From the NCBI GenBank assembly GCA_934567745.1, contig CAKTJM010000062.1, positions 1 through 10,560 of the forward strand: a DNA stretch of 10,560 nucleotides. The letters run 5' to 3'. The notes under the pieces are model-generated. The model worked only from the letters and a program-made list of their open reading frames with translations, ran no database searches and was not told the origin of the DNA. Both the position numbers and the translations under genes were made by a program. The stretch comes from an uncultured Eubacteriales bacterium (GTDB lineage Bacteria; Bacillota; Clostridia; Oscillospirales; Oscillospiraceae). The stretch's first letter is position 1. Every line of letters begins with the position of its first letter. Below, piece after piece: positions 6,676 to 10,560 of this stretch.

Positions 6676-7203
6676 TCAGCCCGCACGGTACCACATGAGC
6701 ACGGCGGTGTCCCGCGCGCGGTGGAGCAGCCAGAGCGAGACGAGCCCGTCGGCGGCGAAGAGGAGGAAGCCCAGCCCCGTGAGCCAGCCCGGTACGTGCG
6801 CCAGGAGGGGCGCGCTGAGGGGCTGGAGCACGTAGACGAGGGCGAGGGCCAGGACGCCCCAGAAGAGCGTGTAGAGCGGACAGACGCGGCCGGAGAGGTT
6901 CCCCGGCCGGTCGGAGTAGTCCCAGAACCGGACGCCCACGGCGACGTCGTAGAAGAGCGCGACGGCGTACTCGGCCAGCGTGGCCAGGAGCGCGCCGCCG
7001 ACGAAGACGGCGACGGGCCGGTGCAGGAGGAAGGGCGGCATGGCGAGGATGAGACAGGCGCCCAGCCCGTAGACGGGGCAGAGGGGGAGGAAGAGCAGGC
7101 ATTTCCGGTCCTGCTTCGGCCCGTGGGTGAGCCGGGCGTAGGCCAGCTCGATCAGGAAGCCGACGAAGGAATAATAGAAGAACAGCGTGAACGTGACAGT
7201 CAT
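6676..7203 (-). CDS. Putative ABC transporter permease-like membrane protein (PF06541 family)
   Basis: This 175-residue membrane protein has about five hydrophobic segments: roughly 3-22, 36-60, 65-88, 108-128 and 140-160. Two stretches identify the PF06541 family: LPLCPVYGLGACLI (39-52) and RFWDYSDRPGNLSGRVCPLYTLFWG (92-116). Members are annotated as putative ABC transporter permeases or CmpB-like proteins, but no ATPase is adjacent here and the function is not established. The start is ATG 7203 with GAGGTG upstream on the minus strand. It is divergent from the tRNA operon and its candidate promoter overlaps the tRNA promoter. It appears full length. Confidence 0.88.
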   Translation of the reverse strand: MTVTFTLFFYYSFVGFLIELAYARLTHGPKQDRKCLLFLPLCPVYGLGACLILAMPPFLLHRPVAVFVGGALLATLAEYAVALFYDVAVGVRFWDYSDRPGNLSGRVCPLYTLFWGVLALALVYVLQPLSAPLLAHVPGWLTGLGFLLFAADGLVSLWLLHRARDTAVLMWYRAG

Positions 7204-7242
7204 GGCGACACCTCACGCCCAGTGTGCGTGGGGGAGAAAAGT

Positions 7243-7271
7243 TTTATGCAAAAAATCGAAAAAACTGTTGA
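7243..7271 (-). promoter_or_regulatory. Candidate promoter of the PF06541 gene, overlapping the tRNA promoter
   Basis: On the minus strand TCAACA (7271-7266) and CATAAA (7248-7243) are separated by exactly 17 nt of T-rich spacer. Each box matches consensus at four of six positions, so this is a weak call. The -35 box shares bases 7268-7271 with the -35 box of the divergent tRNA promoter. Confidence 0.33.
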
Positions 7272-7297
7272 CGATCGAAGGGGAGCTGTGTTATATT
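7268..7297 (+). promoter_or_regulatory. Promoter of the five-gene tRNA operon
   Basis: TTGACG (7268-7273) and TATATT (7292-7297) are separated by 18 nt, each five of six to consensus. Expected initiation is near 7304, about 26 nt upstream of the tRNA-Gly 5' end. The AT-rich A-tract upstream (7250-7264) could act as an UP element. This is the only promoter-like sequence I see before the tRNA cluster. Confidence 0.7.
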
Positions 7298-7329
7298 AGT
7301 TGAGCTAACGGTTCTGGAATACGACTTAT

Positions 7330-7403
7330 GCGGGTGTAGTTCAATGGTAGAATCCCAGCCTTCCAAGCTGGTCGCGTGGGTTCGATTCCCATCACCCGCT
7401 CCA
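7330..7403 (+). tRNA. tRNA-Gly (anticodon TCC)
   Basis: The acceptor arm GCGGGTG pairs with CACCCGC; the D arm is GTTC/GAAT; the anticodon stem CCAGC/GCTGG holds loop CTTCCAA with anticodon TCC; the T arm carries TTCGATT. The discriminator is T and CCA is encoded at 7401-7403. It is the first gene of the tRNA operon. Confidence 0.97.
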
Positions 7404-7446
7404 TTTGCAAAGCCGACGGCCCAGCGGTCGGCCTTACAAATGGAGC
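7398..7446 (+). other. Imperfect 18-bp stem-loop that includes the tRNA-Gly 3' end
   Basis: GCTCCATTTG (7398-7407), which begins with the last acceptor bases, discriminator and CCA of tRNA-Gly, is perfectly complementary to CAAATGGAGC (7437-7446). An inner stem AAGCCGAC/GTCGGCCTT (7410-7417 with 7427-7435, one bulge) continues it. In the primary transcript this hairpin would compete with the tRNA acceptor stem or define a processing site. Confidence 0.55.
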
Positions 7447-7513
7447 TGGACGATCGAAGAGGACCGGGCAGGCGAGATCCTGCACCAGCGGGCGGTCTTG
7501 CCGCGTTCCATAC

Positions 7514-7590
<77 letters not shown>

Positions 7591-7622
7591 ATCCCCCTCT
7601 GCTGGTGGCAGTCATGAATATG

Positions 7623-7699
7623 GTGGGTATAGCTCAGTTGGTTAGAGCACCGGATTGTGGTTCCGGGTGTCGAGGGTTCGAGTCCCTTTACCCACCCCA
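7623..7699 (+). tRNA. tRNA-His (anticodon GTG)
   Basis: The acceptor GTGGGTA pairs with TACCCAC. The base before it (7622) is G and can serve as the characteristic G-1 opposite the discriminator C (7696). The anticodon stem CCGGA/TCCGG holds loop TTGTGGT with anticodon GTG. CCA is encoded at 7697-7699. Confidence 0.97.
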
Positions 7700-7708
7700 G
7701 AAAGCTCG

Positions 7709-7741
7709 AAGAGAGCCGGAGCAGCGGTTCCGGCTCTCTTT
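7709..7741 (+). other. Stem-loop between tRNA-His and tRNA-Gln (possible attenuator)
   Basis: AAGAGAGCCGGA (7709-7720) pairs perfectly with TCCGGCTCTCTT (7729-7740), a 12-bp stem with an 8-nt loop, followed by only one further T and then CAGTTATCT. The short T-run makes it at best a weak terminator inside the operon. It could reduce expression of the last two tRNAs or mark an RNA processing site. Confidence 0.5.
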
Positions 7742-7758
7742 CAGTTATCTCCCCCTCT

Positions 7759-7833
7759 AGGGGTGTCGCCAAGCGGTAAGGCACGGGACTTTGACTCCCG
7801 CACGCGTCGGTTCAAATCCGGCCACCCCTGCCA
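7759..7833 (+). tRNA. tRNA-Gln (anticodon TTG)
   Basis: The acceptor AGGGGTG pairs with CACCCCT. The D arm is GCC AAGCGGTAAG GC. The anticodon stem CGGGA/TCCCG holds loop CTTTGAC with anticodon TTG, and the T arm carries GGTTCAAATCC. The discriminator is G with CCA encoded at 7831-7833. Confidence 0.97.
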
Positions 7834-7843
7834 GAACGATCCT

Positions 7844-7859
7844 CCCCGCCGCGGCGGGG
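7844..7859. repeat. 16-bp perfect GC palindrome in the tRNA-Gln/tRNA-Lys spacer
   Basis: CCCCGCCGCGGCGGGG is exactly self-complementary and lies 10 nt after the tRNA-Gln CCA end. In RNA it can form a short GC hairpin. The rest of the 118-nt spacer (7834-7951) has only loose inverted repeats such as CACAG/CTGTG, and I see no gene in it. Confidence 0.55.
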
Positions 7860-7951
7860 TCTAGAGATGCGCCCCGGGAGCACAGTCGGCACACGTTGTA
7901 GTCGGAGCTGTGTACCACGGGACGAGATAGAAACGAGACGACAACGGAAAT

Positions 7952-8027
7952 GACCCAGTAGCTCAGCCGGCAGAGCACCTGCCTTTTAAGCAGGGTGTCC
8001 GGGGTTCGAGTCCCCGCTGGGTCACCA
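7952..8027 (+). tRNA. tRNA-Lys (anticodon TTT)
   Basis: The acceptor GACCCAG pairs with CTGGGTC; the D region is TAGCTCAGCCGGCAGAGCA; the anticodon stem CCTGC/GCAGG holds loop CTTTTAA with anticodon TTT; the T arm is CGGGGTTCGAGTCCCCG. The discriminator is A with CCA encoded at 8025-8027. It is the last gene of the tRNA operon. Confidence 0.97.
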
Positions 8028-8036
8028 AGTGAAAAA

Positions 8037-8075
8037 CCCGCAGACCTTTGTTACACAAGGGTTTGCGGGCTTTTT
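8037..8075 (+). terminator. Intrinsic terminator of the tRNA operon
   Basis: CCCGCAGACCTTTG (8037-8050) pairs with CAAGGGTTTGCGGG (8056-8069) as a 14-bp stem with two G-T pairs and a 5-nt loop, followed by C and T5, then GTTTT. It begins 10 nt after the tRNA-Lys CCA. The following stretch 8081-8208 contains T-rich runs (8115-8141) but no gene that I can support. Confidence 0.92.
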
Positions 8076-8208
8076 GTTTTAAGATGTGCTGGGATTTCGG
8101 GCGAGTGGGAGGGCGTTTTTGCGGGCCTTTTTCCTTTTTTGCGTCAGATTCCTGTCAGCCAACGCGGGGAAAGTGCTCCCATCCCGCCCGATCCTTCACG
8201 GGACCCTC

Positions 8209-8236
8209 TTGACAGATCCGCGGAGTGTGCTATAAT
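8209..8236 (+). promoter_or_regulatory. Near-consensus sigma-70 promoter of the tetR-led operon
   Basis: Perfect TTGACA (8209-8214) and perfect TATAAT (8231-8236) are separated by 16 nt. Initiation is expected near 8243, giving a leader of about 50 nt before the regulator ATG at 8294. So strong a promoter in front of a TetR gene fits repression by its own product. Confidence 0.85.
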
Positions 8237-8247
8237 CAAAAATACTT

Positions 8248-8260
8248 GATGCAAAACATC
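8248..8260. promoter_or_regulatory. Candidate operator: inverted repeat GATG-CAAAA-CATC
   Basis: GATG (8248-8251) and CATC (8257-8260) flank a 5-nt centre immediately downstream of the predicted start point. It is the only dyad near the promoter and its location would suit a TetR-type repressor. The arms are short (4 bp), shorter than most TetR operators, so this is tentative. Confidence 0.3.
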
Positions 8261-8293
8261 TATCACGCATGGAACGAAGACAGGAGGTCGCCT

Positions 8294-8881
8294 ATGCCGC
8301 CGAGACCGAAGTTCACCAGGGAAGAGATCGTACAGAAGGCGCTGGACGTCGTCGCCGAGAAGGGCGTCGAGGGCCTGACGGCGAAGGAGCTGGGCGACGC
8401 GCTCGGCAGCTCCGCCCGCCCGATCTTCACGGTGTTCCGCAGCATGAAGGAGGTGCAGGACGAGGTCCGCGCCGCCGCCATGCGCCGCTTCGAGAGCTGC
8501 GCCACGCAGAAGCTGCCCGACATGCCGCTGTTCAAGCAGGTCGGGATGCAGATGGTGCTGTTCGGCGTGCGGGAGCCGAAGCTGTACCAGCTCCTCTTCA
8601 TGCAGGAGGACCGGGACGCCGTCAGCTTCGACGACGTGTTCGGCGCGCTCGGCCCCACGGCGGGGACCTGCATCCGGCTCATCCAGGAGGAGTACGGCAT
8701 GAGCGAGGCGGACGCCAGGCTCCTGTTCGAGAACGTGTGGATCTACACCTTCGGGATCGGCGCGCTGTGCGCCACGCGGGTGTGCCGGTTCTCCGAGGAG
8801 CGGCTCGGTGAGATGCTCTCCACCGCGTTCCAGGCGATGATGCTGTATGTGAAGAGCGGGACAGGGAGGGAGCTGACATGA
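8294..8881 (+). CDS. TetR/AcrR family transcriptional regulator
   Basis: This 195-residue protein starts at ATG 8294 after AGGAGGT (8282-8288); an open frame reaches back to 8225 but overlaps the promoter. The N-terminal helix-turn-helix spans about 8-50: FTREEIVQKALDVVAEKGVEGLTAKELGDALG, then SSARPIFTVFRSMKEV. This is the TetR fold, although the recognition helix has Pro43 where many members have Ser/Ala and the usual LY of xLYxxF is IF. The C-terminal part (about 70-195) is the effector-binding and dimerisation domain, with GVREPKLYQLLFM (95-107) typical of one TetR subgroup. It probably represses its own operon; the ligand is unknown. Its stop overlaps the next gene by ATGA, so the two are translationally coupled. 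Confidence 0.92.
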   Translation: MPPRPKFTREEIVQKALDVVAEKGVEGLTAKELGDALGSSARPIFTVFRSMKEVQDEVRAAAMRRFESCATQKLPDMPLFKQVGMQMVLFGVREPKLYQLLFMQEDRDAVSFDDVFGALGPTAGTCIRLIQEEYGMSEADARLLFENVWIYTFGIGALCATRVCRFSEERLGEMLSTAFQAMMLYVKSGTGRELT

Positions 8882-9234
8882 GCAAATACGATTCGCTGTG
8901 GCGCCATCTACAGGAGAGCGGGCAGACGCAGCAGCTGCTGACCTTCGACGAGATCGGGCAGATCGCGGGCGTGCCGGTCGATCACTCCTTCCTGCGGTAC
9001 AAGAAGGAGCTGCTGCGGCTCGGCATCCTGACGATGGCGCTCCCCGTCGGCTGTGCCGTGGCGGGGCGCATCGTCGAGGGGATCGTCGCGGGGTTCCTGG
9101 CGGTCGAGACGGCGGCGCTGGACCTGTCTCTCGGCAACGAGGCGAGCCTCGCGCTGGGGCTGATGTTCGTCCTCGGGTCCCTGCTCTGCCGCCACGGCGC
9201 GGAGCTGACCGCCGGGGGCGGAGCGGACGCCTGA
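8878..9234 (+). CDS. Small protein: KYxxLW...DHSFLxYKKEL module fused to a hydrophobic C-terminal half
   Basis: This 118-residue protein is coupled to tetR by an ATGA overlap. Residues 3-48 (KYDSLWRHL, LTFDEIGQIAGVPVDHSFLRYKKELLRLG) match, from memory, a small soluble clostridial domain that normally continues for about 20 further residues with a GYxVGKIS-type ending. Here, after Gly49, the sequence instead becomes hydrophobic: a segment at about 50-76, possibly interrupted by Arg64 and Glu67, and one at about 89-103, separated by ETAALDLSLGNE. The other two reading frames do not restore the expected ending (one hits a stop, one is low-complexity), so a simple frameshift is not apparent. It may be a membrane-tethered version of the module. 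Function unknown. Confidence 0.75.
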   Translation: MSKYDSLWRHLQESGQTQQLLTFDEIGQIAGVPVDHSFLRYKKELLRLGILTMALPVGCAVAGRIVEGIVAGFLAVETAALDLSLGNEASLALGLMFVLGSLLCRHGAELTAGGGADA

Positions 9235-9276
9235 GACGGGCGATCCCATGACACAGGATAGAGAGGAGCATGACGC

Positions 9277-9615
9277 ATGCAGCAGGGGTCCATCACGCCG
9301 GAGGGCCATCAGGGCTTCCTGGCCAAGAAGCTGTTCGATGAGATGGGCAAGATCCAGTGGGGCGCGATCGCCTACATCGAGAAGGGCGGCGGCGGGCCCG
9401 CGAACGACCACACGCACAGCGACGACCACCTCTTCATCATCGCGGACGGCAGGGTGAGGATCGTCTCCGGGGACCGGGAGATGTTCGCCGGGAAGGACGA
9501 GGCCGTCTTCGTGGAGGGGATGGTCCCGCACTCCATCTGGAACGCGGGAGAGGAGACGGCGGTCGTCATCAAGATCTCGACGGCGCAGGCGAGCGGAGGG
9601 GAACGGCTGCGATGA
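9277..9615 (+). CDS. Small cupin-domain protein with all-His metal site
   Basis: This 112-residue single-domain cupin starts at ATG 9277, eight nt after GAGAGGAG (9261-9268). Motif 1 reads DHTHSDDHLFIIADG: His45 and His47 form the HxH pair, and His51 stands where the classical Glu is expected. Motif 2 reads GMVPHSIWNAGEE, with His85 and Asn89 of the PH(x)3N signature. The predicted metal ligands are therefore four histidines rather than three His plus Glu. Small cupins can be isomerases, dioxygenases or ligand sensors, and nothing in the sequence decides which. The stop overlaps the following hydrolase start (ATGA), so the two products are made together. Confidence 0.88.
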   Translation: MQQGSITPEGHQGFLAKKLFDEMGKIQWGAIAYIEKGGGGPANDHTHSDDHLFIIADGRVRIVSGDREMFAGKDEAVFVEGMVPHSIWNAGEETAVVIKISTAQASGGERLR

Positions 9616-10448
9616 ACACGAACGTGACGATCCATCCGATCCGCATCGACTTCCACGTCACCGAACAGATCGAGCGCTACGTCTTCGTCTATCTGATCGA
9701 AGCGGGCGCGTGCTATCTGATCGACTCCGGGGTGGCTGGGAGCGAAGCGCAGATCGCGCAGTACATGAAGAGCATCGGGCGGGACTTGTCGGAGGTGCGC
9801 GCCGTCTTCCTCACCCATGCGCATCCCGACCACATCGGGACGGCGGCGTGGCTCCGGGAACACACCGGGAGCAGGATATACGCCAGCCAGGGCGAGCGCG
9901 GCTGGATCGAGGACATCGACCAACAGTACCGACAGCGGCCGATCCCCGGCTTCTACCGGCTGGCGGGCCGGTCCGTGCCGGTCGATGTCGCGGTGCGCGG
10001 CGGCGACATCGTCCCGTTGGAGGAGGGCTTGTCGATCGAGGTCATCGCGGCGCCCGGCCATTCGATCGACGGGGTCTCCTATCGGCTGGGGGACGCCCTG
10101 TTCCTCGGGGACGCGGTCCCGGTGAAGGGAGACATCCCCATCTACATCGACCGTGACGCGGCCGTCCGGACCTTGCAGACGATCGGCGCACTGGAGGGGA
10201 TCCGCCACGATCACCCCGCGTGGGACCGGACCTATCAGCAGGCGGAGATCCGGGAGAAGCTGGCGGACGCGATGAGCGCGATCCGGACCATGGAGGAGCA
10301 GGTGCGGGCGATCCTGGCGGAGGGCGGTGCGACAGACGTCGCAGCGCTCACGGAGCTGGTGTGCCGCAGGCTGGACATGCCGCAGCTGCGGGCAAACCCG
10401 CTGTTCCAGCGGACGGTCGCGGCGCATCGTCCGGTGGGGGAGGGGTGA
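9612..10448 (+). CDS. Metallo-beta-lactamase-fold hydrolase
   Basis: This 278-residue protein begins at ATG 9612, overlapping the cupin stop; the upstream in-frame extension is only the cupin shadow. It has the full MBL signature: a leading YLIDSG (35-40), THAHPDHIG (68-76) with His69, His71, Asp73 and His74, then His150 in APGHSIDG and Asp167 in LFLGDAV. A terminal metal or active-site His is probably His199 or His201 in RHDHPAWD. These features predict a binuclear-metal hydrolase of the glyoxalase II/lactonase-like superfamily. After about 205 comes a helical region that could cover the active site. No signal peptide is visible, so it is cytoplasmic. Substrate unknown; pairing with a cupin under a TetR regulator suggests turnover of a small metabolite or xenobiotic. 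Confidence 0.92.
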   Translation: MNTNVTIHPIRIDFHVTEQIERYVFVYLIEAGACYLIDSGVAGSEAQIAQYMKSIGRDLSEVRAVFLTHAHPDHIGTAAWLREHTGSRIYASQGERGWIEDIDQQYRQRPIPGFYRLAGRSVPVDVAVRGGDIVPLEEGLSIEVIAAPGHSIDGVSYRLGDALFLGDAVPVKGDIPIYIDRDAAVRTLQTIGALEGIRHDHPAWDRTYQQAEIREKLADAMSAIRTMEEQVRAILAEGGATDVAALTELVCRRLDMPQLRANPLFQRTVAAHRPVGEG

Positions 10449-10501
10449 GCCTTTGGAGCCCCAGCAGGCCAAAAATACAAGAGAGAAAAAGCCTCGCAGA
10501 G

Positions 10502-10523
10502 TTTCGCGCTCGGAAGCGCGAAA
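10502..10523. other. Stem-loop downstream of the MBL gene
   Basis: TTTCGCGCT (10502-10510) and AGCGCGAAA (10515-10523) form a perfect 9-bp stem with loop CGGA, 53 nt after the MBL stop. No T-tract follows on either strand, so it is not a standard intrinsic terminator. The surrounding 10449-10560 contains no supported gene; the A-rich stretch GAGAGAAAAAGCC (10479-10491) precedes it. Confidence 0.45.
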
Positions 10524-10560
10524 TAAGATCAAATCATTTTCTCCGGTGACATGTGCGCCG

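Noticed and set aside
8225..8293. Upstream extension of the TetR regulator (23 extra codons)
   Set aside because: It overlaps the -10 box and start point, and the internal ATG 8294 has an ideal AGGAGGT.
9000..9100. Frameshift in the small protein after residue 49
   Set aside because: One other frame hits a stop soon after and the other is Arg/Ala/Gly-rich; neither gives the expected domain ending, so no simple single-base shift restores it.

Overview
The window looks like a chromosomal stretch of a GC-rich anaerobic Firmicute, probably of the Clostridia/Oscillospiraceae type. The reasons are a six-gene rnf operon in the clostridial order C-D-G-E-A-B, strong AGGAGG-type ribosome binding sites before nearly every gene, a DUF1540 protein, a PF06541 membrane protein, and tRNA genes that all encode their CCA ends. 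The exact genus cannot be read from the sequence.

Layout. Positions 1-652 (minus) hold an SGNH/GDSL-type hydrolase that runs off the left edge. Positions 653-906 are an AT-rich divergent control region with a candidate promoter for each side and a 10-bp direct repeat. Positions 907-6031 (plus) are rnfCDGEAB, encoding the membrane Rnf complex (ferredoxin:NAD+ oxidoreductase, ion-pumping). The genes are tightly packed: rnfD/rnfG and rnfE/rnfA overlap. A perfect bidirectional hairpin terminator (6063-6096) separates the operon from a convergent Cys-rich DUF1540 gene (6120-6308, minus). Then come an unrecognised 70-residue protein (6424-6636, plus) and a PF06541 membrane protein (6676-7203, minus).

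Positions 7268-8075 form a tRNA transcription unit: a sigma-70-type promoter, tRNA-Gly(TCC), tRNA-Arg(TCT), tRNA-His(GTG), tRNA-Gln(TTG), tRNA-Lys(TTT), and a strong intrinsic terminator. The spacers contain stem-loops, one of which would capture the 3' end of tRNA-Gly.

Positions 8209-10448 look like one regulated accessory operon. A near-consensus promoter with a small inverted repeat beside its start point is followed by a TetR-family regulator, a small protein that joins a soluble N-terminal module to a hydrophobic C-terminal half, a cupin with an unusual all-His metal site, and a metallo-beta-lactamase-fold hydrolase. Two of the junctions are ATGA overlaps. I recognise the parts but not the whole operon; it is the best candidate here for an undescribed system. 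Its substrate cannot be deduced.

All functional calls come from motif recognition by eye; no database search was run.
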